Under the pieces are notes generated by a model. The model saw only the letters and a program-made list of their open reading frames with translations, had not been told where the DNA came from and did no database searches. From contig WARV01000015.1 in the NCBI GenBank assembly GCA_013387205.1, positions 1 through 36,980 of the forward strand: a DNA stretch of 36,980 nt. Reading direction: 5' to 3'. This stretch comes from Patescibacteria group bacterium. GTDB lineage: Bacteria > Patescibacteriota > Doudnabacteria > UBA920. The position numbers were made by a program, and so were the translations under genes. Shown in pieces: positions 1 to 9,083 of the stretch; position 1 is the stretch's first letter; every line of letters starts with the position of its first letter.

Positions 1-3000
1 CCTGGGTTTGCTATACCAATACCGACGTTGCCGCTAATTATTACTCCATTTGACGGAGCCTGTGTTGCTCCTCCAGAATAAGCACCGAAAGCCATACCTC
101 CATTATTTAAAGTTAGGATTGGGGTGCCGCCAACTGTGAAGTTTGAAGAATTGTAAGCGCCTCCTTGGGCAGATATAGAAAGGTAAGCTGCCGGATTTCC
201 TTGCCGTGAAAGTCTAAAATCACCAGAACCGCCGGTTCCCGATACATTAAAAGTGCCATATACATCCAAATTCGCCCCAGGAGTAGTTGTCCCAATGCCG
301 ACGTTGCCGTACATAAACGCGGAAGCTGCCGGGTTCTTCATGAACGAGAGGAATGCTCCCCCGCCGTTTGCCATGTTTAAGTTGCCGCTGGAATCTGTAG
401 TGATGTCGTAATTAACTCCGGTTGCCGCTACTCTTAACCCCAGTGACGCAACTGAGTTATCGCCTATCTGTAATTTCTGTACAGGATTTGTCGTCCCAAT
501 GCCGACGTTTCCGGCAACTAATGTACCAGTCGCGTTTCCGGCAACTCCATTGCCAATTGCCAAAGTGCTTGTTGATATACGAGACAAGCTAACATCCATA
601 GAATTATACGATGGGCCTAGAAACAAATTAGATCCGGCAACGGGAACGCCATTATTACCGGAACTATCTTGCATAAATATCGAACCAGAACCATTAATTG
701 ACTTAACCCCAACCCATTGGCCGGTGCCAGAAGTGAATCCTATTACATTACCAACAATAACATCAGATCCTGCCTGGACGCTTCCCGTTACGCTTAAGTC
801 ATATTTTCCGGCTCCTCCCGGATACGCCATACTATATGTCGATCCAATTTGCACATGCCCTAAAACATTTAATGTTTGTCCGGGATTTGTTGTCCCAATT
901 CCAACATTACCACCAAAATATGACGTTCCACTTGTTACGTATAATGGGAAATAATTACCAGCTGTATAACCATTATTGTTTAGTGAATTTATGTTTATAC
1001 CATAAATATTTCCTGAAGTGGTAGCACCCAAAGCAGGATTAACATTTACCACACCATTACTGTTACCAGCTCCTGCACTAAAGGTTGGGCTAAAGTTTAC
1101 AACACTGTTACTACCACCCCAAGGATAACTTCCAGAGACACTTAATCCCACCGAACCCAAATAACCAGTAAGAGATATTGAAGAAGCGTCCGATGGCCCA
1201 GTACCATGAACTTGTAATTTTGCCGCCGGACTCGTTGTCCCAATTCCAACATTACCATTTTGCTGAACGTACATCCTAATCGTAGATGAAGCAGGATCAA
1301 GGCTTCCGGTGGTTAAGGCTAAATTGTAATAGCTGTTTAAATAAGTATCGAGTTGCCCAGGAGTAACAAAACTTCCTTTAGTACCGAACGTCTTGCCTGC
1401 GAAAGAATTGGTGAAATAGTAAGGTTCACTAAAGTTGACCTGGTTTACAATCGTCGAATTATAAGCAGGATTACCCGCCGCTCCCAAATAGATAGAACTA
1501 TTGCTAATACCTTGCGCAACAATTGACAAGTTACTGGCTGGCGTCGTCGTCCCAATCCCGACGTTGCCGTTTGTTACGATAACATTTCCAGCACCTTTTG
1601 GGGTCAAATTAATTCCAGCGTTAACATCTCCACCAGAAACAGTCAGGGTTGGATTATTACCAGCAGCCGCGTTATTCATAGTGAAGTAGTTATATCCACT
1701 GCCGCCGACATCATTAAAGGTGAGAATCTTACCGTTGTTATTGCCCACAAAACCAACACCTGATGTCGCAAACTGGAGACCCTGATTGCTAAATTGGAAC
1801 GAAGCACCCGCATCAATACGTAGCTGACTGCTGGCATTTTTGTAAATATTGACTGGATTTACCGAACCAAGAGTAACACCGCTTGCAGAAGTTCCTGCGT
1901 CAGAACCTAATTGGAGTAAACTGCTCGGACTCGTCGTCCCTATGCCGACGTTGCCGTTTGATAATGTTTGCAATAAAAGATTTTTGCCGTCCAGCTTCAA
2001 ATCATTGGTATACCCCCAGGTTCCAAGCCTAGCTTCGGCAAGAGCCGGGTTGGCATTATAAATCCATCCATAATTAATATTATGGGTTGAGTCTTGCCCA
2101 ACATAAAAATAACTATTTCCACTCGTATTACCTAATATTAATGAACGATTATTTGCTCCGGTTGGGTTAATATTATCGCCGAACAAGCCTGTACCTAAAA
2201 CTTGCAACGGATAGGCTGGACTTGTTGTCCCAATGCCAACACTACCACCTTCTAAAATAGTAACTCGTGTGGCACCGCCCGTTGCGAATGACAAGTTTCC
2301 ATTATTAGCTTGACTGATAGATGCATCAGTTCCACCCTGTAATTTCAACTGTCTGCCTGAAGCGCTAAAGATGGATAAAGACGAATCGGCTCCAACATTA
2401 TTTATTTCCACCGACGCATATGCGCCATTATAGCCAGCTGTCCCTACGCCAAGACCTCCCCTGATTTGAGCGTTACCATTTACATCCAGTTTGTACAAAG
2501 GGCTAGTTGTCCCAATACCAACGTTGCCGCTCTTTAATACTAATGTATTAGCCACAGCCCCTGTATGTACCATCTGGAAGACCCCCGCTGCTACATTATT
2601 AGAATCCCAATAAAAATCTCCTGCCGCGGTTGTGTAAATCGAATTGGTTGCACCGGCAGAGCTTAACTGCAAACCAGCAACACCGCTTGCCCCAGAGGTA
2701 ATATTTAAATTAGCAGTCCCCGTTGACTCTAATTTCATTAACGGATTAACCGTCCCACCGGCATCGTAAACATGCAACTTTGCTATTGGGCTTGTTGTTC
2801 CAATCCCGACGTTACCATCGACTATCATACTGTCATTCGTCCTTAAGACATTAGCGGCGTTCCTGAACAGGTTGGTATCAGCAGTTCCGTTTCCGGGACC
2901 GAAATTAATAGTCCTATTAACAACATCGAGCTGCAAAGCTGTATAAGCATCGCCGGATGTGTACAGGTCGATATTACCGTAATCATACATGTTTATCCTG

Positions 3001-6000
3001 TTCCCTGTGTCACTTGCCATAATACGGAACGAAGCCAAAGCCCCCTGATTAGCCCCTCCTCTTACGGTCAAATTAGTAACACCTGTTCCGGCAGTCTGAT
3101 CAAACACCCTGACATTTCCATTTACATCCAACTTCTGAGTTGGCGATGTAGTGCCAATTCCGACATTGCCATTTGCCAGCACTGTCATTAGATCAGACCC
3201 TCCGGCAGTTTTAATCGAAAGCAAGCTATTAGTCAATACTGGGGAACTTTGTGTATCCAAAATTAATCCACCGGTCGCAGGATTCCTATATATAAGAGGC
3301 CACACAGATCCGCCAACCAAGGCAATTCCATTACTACCACGAGCGACAACATTACCGGAGGCGTCTACTGTAAATTGATTGTTATTCCCTACTGTCAACA
3401 ATTGGGAAGGGGCTGTAGTCCCAATACCGACATTGCCGGAAGAATCAATTCTTATCCTTTCTGAACCGCCAGTAGACAATCTCAGCTGATTATTCGAGCT
3501 TATTTCAGAAATACCATTGTAAGCAGCGAGGCCCAAGGTTGACCCGCTGCCACTAGTATTTATAATTTGCGACAAGGTCCCGCCAGCAGCTGAATCAGAA
3601 ACAACCAGTTTTTGTCCAGGGTTCGTAGTCCCAATTCCGACGTTACCATCGTTCCTGACATACAGCAGGCTGGTGGAGGAAGCGTTGACCAAATTCATAG
3701 CGGACGCGGAACTATCCGTGGTGGAAGCCTGGACGTAGAGCATGGAGTTAAGGACTCCAGCAGGTACAGTTGGAGACGAGAAACCAACAGGAGCACCGAT
3801 AACCTGGCTGCCTCGAATGTAGGAATTACCCTTGTCCACGAACAAGCCCCAGTTCTGCTTGCCCTGGTCAGCCCAGACATACATGCCAATGTTGCTGTCT
3901 GCCCCAAGGCCGTTGGCCGTACCGTTAATGGAGATGTTAAAACCGGAAGTCCTGTCCACATAAGTCTTAATAGCTTGAGGCTCGGAATCTCCATCATGAG
4001 TTTCTACGTGGATTTTCCCCCCGCCGCTGGTTGCGGAATCCCGACCCACGTACAACCAACCGGTAATCTGCTGATTGCCGGAAACAGACAAAGTCTGGGT
4101 AGGAGTAGTCGTCCCAATCCCCACATTCGTCCCGTTATTGTAAAGATTAGATGTCGCAGTCCAAGAAGTACCATTATTATAGAGAGTCTGGCCGGTAGTT
4201 CCAGAAGGTAAAGCTCCCCCGCCAGTCAGATTTATTCCGTTCCAGTACAAGTTACCAGAAGTGTTATACAAACGATTGGCAGTAGCAGCCGGAGTAGTTG
4301 TAGCTTCTATATATATCCTACCATTGACATCCAAATCTTCAGCCGGGGTGGTGGTGCCAATACCGACGTTGCCATCTATTATAGCCGTACCTGTAACTCT
4401 TAAGATCCCCGGGCTTAAACGATACAAAGAGATATCTCCACTGCTTCCGAATGAGAACCCTCCATTAATACTATCTTGCACTCTAATGATTCCACCGCCC
4501 TGATTAAACATCTGCATGCTGCCGGATGAACCCAAAGCCAAAGTGCCATTAACATGCAAAGCAGCCTGCGGGCTTGTTGTCCCAATACCGACGTTGCCTG
4601 ATATAGGAAGTATAGTCAGACGTTCTGCGACTCCTGCCTCAGTAATAGAAAATCTAGATGGGCTATTATAGGCTTGTAAATCCCATCCAGCCGCAGAAGA
4701 TAATCGCAAATAATGGTTTGCACCTGCTCCATTACCAATTTGCAAATCTACTGCTGGATTCGTAGTTCCAATCCCCACATTACCATAATTGTCTATTGTC
4801 ATCCGAGGGCCAGGCCAACCTCCCCCATTAGATTTTGTATAAAAATTAAGTTTTGCTCCTGCAAAAGCGCCTGTGCCAACTTCCGTAGCCTGTATACCCG
4901 CCACGTTATAATGCGCATCAGCCTGACCGCCAGAGCGCGAGAACATAGTTGCGCCAAGAATAGCGCCGTCGGTGTTTGCATCGGAAACAAGGTTCAAAGC
5001 AGAGTTGTTCAGATCTCTAACTTGAATCGTTTTCGCAGAGGTCGGTACTATCTGATAAGTACTGTTCCCGTTAATATAATTCACTCCTCCTCCAATATCG
5101 AAAACAGTTTGCGGATTTGTTATCCCAATACCGACGTTGCCATTATCGAAAATCGAACTTGTACCTATGGTGTTGGCGTCGATCCATTTGGTGATGTAAT
5201 TCTGCGTTCCTGTCATGGCAGTAAACGCGCCGCTGCCGTTTCCTTTTACAACGCCGGTGATTGTGGAAGTCCCGCTGCCGCCCTTGCTGACAGGCAACGT
5301 GCCGGAGGTATCAGAAGAAAGATCAACTGTTCCCGAAGACAGCGTGCCGTCTGCGCCGACTTTAACTATCCCTGCACTGCCGATACCGGTAAGCTTAACC
5401 GTGCCACTGACCAACATCGAACCGTCAACTGTAAGCATTGACGACGGCGTAGTAGTATTTACGCCAACCTTGCCGCCTGCAGCCGGAATTAAGTTGATGT
5501 TTCCGCTGGTCAAGGTCTTCATCACCAAATCGCCATTTGTCTTTTGCACAGTGCCGGTTTCAACAGTCCCGATTGCGGCCGTATTAGTCACGGTCAAAGC
5601 AGTGCCGGCTGCGCTAAACGTTGAAGCGCCGGTAAAGGTGTTGGCACCGGCTCCCGATTGGATGTAAGAACCCGATGCATTGATGGTTCCGGTTGAAACC
5701 GAAGCGCTGGTAACAGATCCCGCCACGGTCAAATTGCCGGATGAAGTAATTTTATTCGATGCGCTGAAAAATTGGATGTCGCCGGAAGCGGCAGATTGCA
5801 AAGTTAAAGTGTTGGTGCTGGTAGCGGTTATTTGCGGATTAGTCCCTGACAAATTCAGGTTGCCGTTGGTGAGCACGGGAATCTGGTTTCCGGACGGAGA
5901 CTGCGACGGAGCAAACCCGCCTACAGTGCTGGAATTGACCGCGTAACCTGAAGACATAATTCTCTGCCTCGGCGATAAAGTTTCAAACGACACGCCAGAA

Positions 6001-6437
6001 CACGTGCCGGCATTTTGCGGTGCGACTTCAACGTTTAGGTAAACAGAATCGTTGTCGTTAAAATTATAGGTCAGCACGTCTCCTCCGGCAGCCGTATCCC
6101 CGATGCCGACATTGAACACACTGTTCTTAACCTGCACGGTCATGGTTGAAGGCGTACCAGCCGGCCAAAGCTTGTTGCCGGAACCTGTGGCTGACGAATC
6201 GTAAATGGAAAACCTAAAACAATAATTCGTGCCGCTGCCGCCCAAAATATTTCCCGCGCTGTCATACAGCCTGCCCTGGTGGTTCAAAACTTTCGGCACT
6301 CCGGTTGCAGCAGATGCAATTTGAGGAATGGATAAAAATTGCAAAAAAGAAATAACCTGGAATATCAAAACCGACCAGGATAAAATCCGCATCCCTGGTG
6401 TTTTGATGTTATTAATTTTTGTTTTTATCCAGTCCAT
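1..6437 (-). CDS. Giant secreted GNVGIGTT-repeat surface/fibre protein, 3' end beyond window
   Basis: One minus-strand frame stays open from the ATG at 6435-6437 to the window edge, giving at least 2145 codons with no stop. The N-terminus has a positively charged stretch, then a hydrophobic segment (about residues 20-40) ending in a signal-peptidase-like site (IASA-A), so export is likely. A short domain (about 45-160) follows, with NHQGRLYD and FNVGIGDTA. The rest is Gly/Ser/Thr/Asn-rich and built on roughly 20 copies of NVGIGTT-x-P spaced about 60-130 residues apart; I checked about ten copies from 18 to 5127 and all are in the same frame. This motif is typical of phage tail-fibre and adhesin-like proteins, often ending in an S74 autoprotease that would lie outside the window. 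The likely role is an extracellular fibre or adhesin; attachment to a host cell is inference. A second ATG at 6390-6392 is an alternative start. No strong Shine-Dalgarno was seen. Confidence 0.85.
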   Translation of the reverse strand, partial: MDWIKTKINNIKTPGMRILSWSVLIFQVISFLQFLSIPQIASAATGVPKVLNHQGRLYDSAGNILGGSGTNYCFRFSIYDSSATGSGNKLWPAGTPSTMTVQVKNSVFNVGIGDTAAGGDVLTYNFNDNDSVYLNVEVAPQNAGTCSGVSFETLSPRQRIMSSGYAVNSSTVGGFAPSQSPSGNQIPVLTNGNLNLSGTNPQITATSTNTLTLQSAASGDIQFFSASNKITSSGNLTVAGSVTSASVSTGTINASGSYIQSGAGANTFTGASTFSAAGTALTVTNTAAIGTVETGTVQKTNGDLVMKTLTSGNINLIPAAGGKVGVNTTTPSSMLTVDGSMLVSGTVKLTGIGSAGIVKVGADGTLSSGTVDLSSDTSGTLPVSKGGSGTSTITGVVKGNGSGAFTAMTGTQNYITKWIDANTIGTSSIFDNGNVGIGITNPQTVFDIGGGVNYINGNSTYQIVPTSAKTIQVRDLNNSALNLVSDANTDGAILGATMFSRSGGQADAHYNVAGIQATEVGTGAFAGAKLNFYTKSNGGGWPGPRMTIDNYGNVGIGTTNPAVDLQIGNGAGANHYLRLSSAAGWDLQAYNSPSRFSITEAGVAERLTILPISGNVGIGTTSPQAALHVNGTLALGSSGSMQMFNQGGGIIRVQDSINGGFSFGSSGDISLYRLSPGILRVTGTAIIDGNVGIGTTTPAEDLDVNGRIYIEATTTPAATANRLYNTSGNLYWNGINLTGGGALPSGTTGQTLYNNGTSWTATSNLYNNGTNVGIGTTTPTQTLSVSGNQQITGWLYVGRDSATSGGGKIHVETHDGDSEPQAIKTYVDRTSGFNISINGTANGLGADSNIGMYVWADQGKQNWGLFVDKGNSYIRGSQVIGAPVGFSSPTVPAGVLNSMLYVQASTTDSSASAMNLVNASSTSLLYVRNDGNVGIGTTNPGQKLVVSDSAAGGTLSQIINTSGSGSTLGLAAYNGISEISSNNQLRLSTGGSERIRIDSSGNVGIGTTAPSQLLTVGNNNQFTVDASGNVVARGSNGIALVGGSVWPLIYRNPATGGLILDTQSSPVLTNSLLSIKTAGGSDLMTVLANGNVGIGTTSPTQKLDVNGNVRVFDQTAGTGVTNLTVRGGANQGALASFRIMASDTGNRINMYDYGNIDLYTSGDAYTALQLDVVNRTINFGPGNGTADTNLFRNAANVLRTNDSMIVDGNVGIGTTSPIAKLHVYDAGGTVNPLMKLESTGTANLNITSGASGVAGLQLSSAGATNSIYTTAAGDFYWDSNNVAAGVFQMVHTGAVANTLVLKSGNVGIGTTSPLYKLDVNGNAQIRGGLGVGTAGYNGAYASVEINNVGADSSLSIFSASGRQLKLQGGTDASISQANNGNLSFATGGATRVTILEGGSVGIGTTSPAYPLQVLGTGLFGDNINPTGANNRSLILGNTSGNSYFYVGQDSTHNINYGWIYNANPALAEARLGTWGYTNDLKLDGKNLLLQTLSNGNVGIGTTSPSSLLQLGSDAGTSASGVTLGSVNPVNIYKNASSQLRIDAGASFQFSNQGLQFATSGVGFVGNNNGKILTFNDVGGSGYNYFTMNNAAAGNNPTLTVSGGDVNAGINLTPKGAGNVIVTNGNVGIGTTTPASNLSIVAQGISNSSIYLGAAGNPAYNSTIVNQVNFSEPYYFTNSFAGKTFGTKGSFVTPGQLDTYLNSYYNLALTTGSLDPASSTIRMYVQQNGNVGIGTTSPAAKLQVHGTGPSDASSISLTGYLGSVGLSVSGSYPWGGSNSVVNFSPTFSAGAGNSNGVVNVNPALGATTSGNIYGININSLNNNGYTAGNYFPLYVTSGTSYFGGNVGIGTTNPGQTLNVLGHVQIGSTYSMAYPGGAGKYDLSVTGSVQAGSDVIVGNVIGFTSGTGQWVGVKSINGSGSIFMQDSSGNNGVPVAGSNLFLGPSYNSMDVSLSRISTSTLAIGNGVAGNATGTLVAGNVGIGTTNPVQKLQIGDNSVASLGLRVAATGVNYDITTDSSGNLNMANGGGAFLSFMKNPAASAFMYGNVGIGTTTPGANLDVYGTFNVSGTGGSGDFRLSRQGNPAAYLSISAQGGAYNSSNFTVGGTPILTLNNGGMAFGAYSGGATQAPSNGVIISGNVGIGIANP

Positions 6438-6554
6438 TAAAATATTTTTGTCTTCAAGTTTTTTATGTAGCGGAGGCTATCAGCCTCCATGTTTTATCTG
6501 TAGGAAATCTGTAGATTCGAATTTAATCCGTAGATCTGTAGTTTAATTTGTAGT

Positions 6555-6989
6555 TTAAAACGTTGTTGAGTTAGTATTTTGAATTTGAATTTCAGGTGCT
6601 GATTGCTGGGCTTTACTCTCCGCTCTCTGCTCCAGCTTTTTCTCTAGCGTAACGGAAAAGATGTAAAACAGTAAAAGGCCAAAGAGGATACAGATTGTAA
6701 TGGAAAAATACAGCAGGATCTTGAAAAGTTTGGTCATTTGGCTTTCTAAAAACAGTCTGGCTTTAAACTCCACAATCTTGTCCCACAGGCTTTCTTTACC
6801 GCCCTTACCGCCGGCCTTTTTGTTCATGTAATTCTGCAAGTCTTCCCTTGTAGTCATCCAGGCTACGTTGAAATAAACTTGTTTGCCTGGCAGCTTGCCT
6901 TTACGGATTAGCTGGCCAATATAATCTGGGGCATAGCCTGAGATTTCGGCCGCTTCTTTGAGGGTTATATACTTGGAATTTGATTTCAT
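6555..6989 (-). CDS. Membrane-anchored helix-turn-helix (MerR/excisionase-like) protein
   Basis: About 144 residues. Residues 8-50 read as a small DNA-binding domain of the MerR/excisionase type (ITLKEAAEISGYAPDYIGQL, then KLPGKQV and a W-x-TTRED stretch). A lysine/glycine-rich linker follows, then one strongly hydrophobic segment (about 93-116) and a polar C-terminal tail. The predicted form is a cytoplasmic DNA-binding head tethered to the membrane. It lies 117 bp upstream of the giant fibre gene on the same strand, so it may belong to that transcript or regulate it; this is inference. The ATG at 6987-6989 is preferred. An upstream in-frame ATG at 7005-7007 lies inside the dispersed repeat at 7003-7084 and would add six residues encoded partly by that repeat. 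I know similar HTH heads in Parcubacteria, but no assigned function. Confidence 0.75.
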   Translation of the reverse strand: MKSNSKYITLKEAAEISGYAPDYIGQLIRKGKLPGKQVYFNVAWMTTREDLQNYMNKKAGGKGGKESLWDKIVEFKARLFLESQMTKLFKILLYFSITICILFGLLLFYIFSVTLEKKLEQRAESKAQQSAPEIQIQNTNSTTF

Positions 6990-7002
6990 ATATCGCTTGG
7001 AT

Positions 7003-7084
7003 GTCATTGCGAGCCTAAAAGGGCTCTAACTTTTAGGCGAAGCAATCTTTTTGAAAAGATTGCTTCGGCTGCACTCGCGATGAC
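7003..7084. repeat. Dispersed palindromic repeat, type A (unoccupied copy)
   Basis: Ends carry GTCATTGCGAG and its near inverse (CTCGCGATGAC). The centre is a perfect 13-bp stem, GAAGCAATCTTTT at 7039-7051 with its complement at 7054-7066. A second copy at 29377-29540 has the same ends and the same GCAATCT/AGATTGC centre, but with another repeat inserted there. It covers the region just upstream of the HTH gene and overlaps its alternative start. Confidence 0.8.
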
Positions 7085-7892
7085 AGTAAACGGGCTTATC
7101 TCGAGGGTCGAGATTTGGTCAATCACGGGTATCGATATATTAATTATATCAATAAAATAAGCCTATTTTAAGGCTTTAGTGTTTTTGACAAATTTGCTGT
7201 CTAGCAATGAAAACTTTATTATTTTTTTGTTAAAAATGCATCTAAAATCAGTTAATCAGTGAATCAAATATTCAGTTAATTAATTCTCCTGTTCCACATT
7301 CCCAACTTTCGATGTTTTTACTATATAATTGCAGTTTTATCCTTTTTAATTGTTTTGATAGATGATGATAAACAGTATTGTCAAATTTCTTTTATCTTAT
7401 CGCAGTATTATACTAATACAAATTTTCAAGAAAATTAAATACAAATGATACACACTTTCAAATTTTGACAGTTTTAAAAAGTATGGCCCTAAAGTTGCTG
7501 CCGTGAAAGTGCGTGCCTTGATTGTTTTTTTGCAATTCAGGTTCCACATTTTAATTACTCTCCTTACCAATCAACTTGAGGCTGTTTTGTAAGGCTGTTG
7601 CAATCTTTTTAAGTCCGCTATATTAAAATAATATTTTCCTGTTTCACTCCCCCATCAAAGTTCAATACCAGCAAAATCTTGTTTCATCCAGGTCAAAATT
7701 ACATATTTTAATACAAAAAATACTGCTCGATGCCTGTATCAAAGCATAAAAAATTAAGTCACAAATAATTGTTATGTGCAAATGTTCAAATTTTTTTCTC
7801 AAATTTTATCCACAGAAAATTATTAAAAAATACTCTCTCCAACATCTCTATCCGCCCAATACACACCCAACACTATCCCCGTACAAAATAAA
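7085..7892. other. AT-rich stretch without a supported gene
   Basis: About 800 bp of very AT-rich sequence. I see no convincing coding frame: a 63-codon plus-strand frame at 7774 has low-complexity composition and reads through the palindrome at 7893. A small hairpin, ATCTCGA with its complement, lies at 7098-7104 and 7108-7114. The TTCCACATT word occurs near 7293 and 7543. A promoter for the HTH gene or a small RNA could be here, but no recognised RNA family was identified by eye. Confidence 0.4.
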
Positions 7893-7932
7893 ACCATGCC
7901 ACTTTTTCACGGCCGTGAAAAAGTGGCATGGT
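7893..7932. repeat. Perfect 40-bp palindrome, copy 1 (downstream of PaaX/Cas2-like gene)
   Basis: Left half ACCATGCCACTTTTTCACGG, centred between 7912 and 7913, followed by its exact reverse complement. It begins 19 bp beyond the stop codon of the gene at 7952-8488. The same 40 bp recur without a mismatch at 8515-8554 on the gene's other side. No long T-run follows, so it is not a textbook terminator. Confidence 0.95.
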
Positions 7933-7951
7933 CTAAAATCATATTATATAA

Positions 7952-8488
7952 CTATATTAAATTAAACTTTTTCTTTAAATCTTCATCATCGTCCATTTCA
8001 TCTACTCTGAGTATTCGTATAAAACTTATAAGTTTGGTTTCTTTTAAATATTTTATTGCTTCCCTATTTAAAGGATAAGGACTTATAAAAACGCTTGCTT
8101 GCAATTTTACGAATCCGTTACGTTTTAGCAACCACCTTAGCTGATCACGTTTATCGCGAAAGTCTTCTGGTATATCAAAGATAATCAACCTCCATATCCC
8201 GTCCCACGCCTTCACTGCAATATTTTTCGCCTTACTGATTAAAATTAGCAACTGTCCCTCCTGAGTAAGCATCAAAGATTTATTATTCCCTTTTTTGACG
8301 ACCCTGAGCAGCTTTTGTTTTTGCATCCTCCAAACAGCCCTGGTAAAATCTGCTCTTTTGATTTGTTTTAATTTCTTTAAATATGTATATTGTGTTTCAA
8401 AAGAATTTACTAATCCAGTTTTCGACCTGGACAGAGTTTGCAAAATTATTTTGGTCAAAGGAACACTTGTTGTTTTTTGCTTGGACAT
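7952..8488 (-). CDS. PaaX-like regulator with Cas2-like C-terminal domain
   Basis: 178 residues. The N-terminal half (about 10-80) is predicted to be a winged helix, with TLSRSKTGLVNSF and a basic stretch through WRMQKQKLLRVVKK. The C-terminal half (about 95-165) resembles the ferredoxin-like Cas2/PaaX fold: WRLIIFDIPEDFRDKR places Asp105 where Cas2 has its conserved Asp, followed by WLLKRNGFVKLQASVFISPY. Such proteins are often auto-annotated as Cas2, but no cas1, effector or CRISPR array is present, so an adaptation role is unlikely. PaaX-family proteins are DNA-binding repressors. Start: ATG at 8486-8488 with AGAGAGG a few bases upstream. The gene is bounded by two identical perfect palindromes, 25 bp before the start and 19 bp after the stop, which makes them candidate binding or cleavage sites. 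DNA binding is likely; nuclease activity is uncertain. Confidence 0.75.
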   Translation of the reverse strand: MSKQKTTSVPLTKIILQTLSRSKTGLVNSFETQYTYLKKLKQIKRADFTRAVWRMQKQKLLRVVKKGNNKSLMLTQEGQLLILISKAKNIAVKAWDGIWRLIIFDIPEDFRDKRDQLRWLLKRNGFVKLQASVFISPYPLNREAIKYLKETKLISFIRILRVDEMDDDEDLKKKFNLI

Positions 8489-8513
8489 AAATGCCTCTCT
8501 TTTTAATTTTCTC

Positions 8514-8555
8514 TACCATGCCACTTTTTCACGGCCGTGAAAAAGTGGCATGGTA
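8514..8555. repeat. Perfect 42-bp palindrome, copy 2 (upstream of PaaX/Cas2-like gene)
   Basis: Identical to the 40 bp at 7893-7932, extended by one further base pair (T8514 with A8555). It sits 25 bp upstream of the start codon at 8488, a natural position for an operator of the PaaX/Cas2-like protein. It could equally be one boundary of a small element running from 7893 to 8555. Confidence 0.95.
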
Positions 8556-8577
8556 ATTTTTAACTTTTCTAAATAAC

Positions 8578-8599
8578 AAAACCCCAAAGGTGGGGTTTT
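8578..8599 (-). terminator. Intrinsic terminator of the His-tailed membrane protein gene
   Basis: AAAACCCC pairs with GGGGTTTT around a 6-nt loop, just after the stop codon at 8603. On the minus strand the stem runs into GTTATTT, a modest U-tract. It separates this gene from the PaaX/Cas2 module. Confidence 0.7.
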
Positions 8600-8602
8600 A
8601 AA

Positions 8603-9037
8603 TTAGTGGTGGTTATTTTTTTTGTTTTGGCCATGGACATCATGATGTCCATGGTGATGACTCTTATGCGCTGCGTGTTCTTTCCTAATTTCTACATGCC
8701 GCTTTTTGTGAAAGAAGAACACCCCTAATAGCAAAGCGAGGTAACCTGTCCAAAAATGCCATGACTTGAAAATGGATACAGAAGCCAGGTTAGATGTAAT
8801 TAAAAGGTCAAAAATTATATCAAGAAAAAACCACAACCCGGCAACGAACATGGCTTCCAAGAAATTTATCACGCCCAGCCTCCTTGCGCAGGCTATAACC
8901 ACAACCAAAGTCAAAAGTACATACAAAGCTTCAGAAAAAAATTCTGTCTCCCCCACCAACTTGAAAAACACCAGTTTCAGCAAAACCAGCAGCACGCATT
9001 GAATTAAAGATAATACTATCAATCTCTTAAAAGTCAT
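8603..9037 (-). CDS. Small four-helix membrane protein with His-rich tail
   Basis: 144 residues, family not recognised. Four hydrophobic segments are visible (about 5-27, 35-50, 58-80, 92-110). A cytoplasmic-looking polar tail follows (about 112-144) with around a dozen histidines, including HKSHHHGHHDVHG. A tail like this could bind divalent metal ions, but there is no catalytic motif, so no function is assigned. The start is ATG at 9035-9037. A good terminator follows at 8578-8599, so this gene probably ends a transcript. The upstream neighbour is the repeat-bounded four-helix-bundle gene. Confidence 0.7.
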   Translation of the reverse strand: MTFKRLIVLSLIQCVLLVLLKLVFFKLVGETEFFSEALYVLLTLVVVIACARRLGVINFLEAMFVAGLWFFLDIIFDLLITSNLASVSIFKSWHFWTGYLALLLGVFFFHKKRHVEIRKEHAAHKSHHHGHHDVHGQNKKNNHH

Positions 9038-9041
9038 AAGT

Positions 9042-9083
9042 TAATTGACAAAATTTAAATAATTTAAAAAATTGACATAATTA
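9042..9083. repeat. Left inverted repeat of the four-helix-bundle module
   Basis: AT-rich sequence with the words TTAATTGACAAAATTT and AAAAATTGACATAATTA. It covers the TAA stop of the gene at 9081. The same AATTGACATAATT word recurs in inverted orientation directly before the gene's start (9444-9456). Confidence 0.6.

Noticed and set aside
499-954. Plus-strand open frames across 1-6300, including frames at 499, 3612, 4713 and 5215
   Set aside because: They lie opposite the giant repeat gene. Their repeated PTLP-type motifs are the reverse reading of the GNVGIGTT codons.
1-6300. A CRISPR-like or tandem DNA array
   Set aside because: The recurring 20-25 bp unit is protein-coding, in frame, and its spacing varies widely.
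7085-7892. A known structural RNA (RNase P, tmRNA, 6S)
   Set aside because: No conserved core segments were recognised by eye; a covariance-model search would be needed to exclude it.
7774-7965. 63-codon plus-strand frame
   Set aside because: Low-complexity composition; it runs through the perfect palindrome and into the PaaX/Cas2-like gene on the other strand.
7952-8488. Calling this gene cas2 of a CRISPR system
   Set aside because: There is an extra N-terminal winged helix, no cas1 or effector gene and no repeat-spacer array; the flanking palindromes are not spaced repeats.
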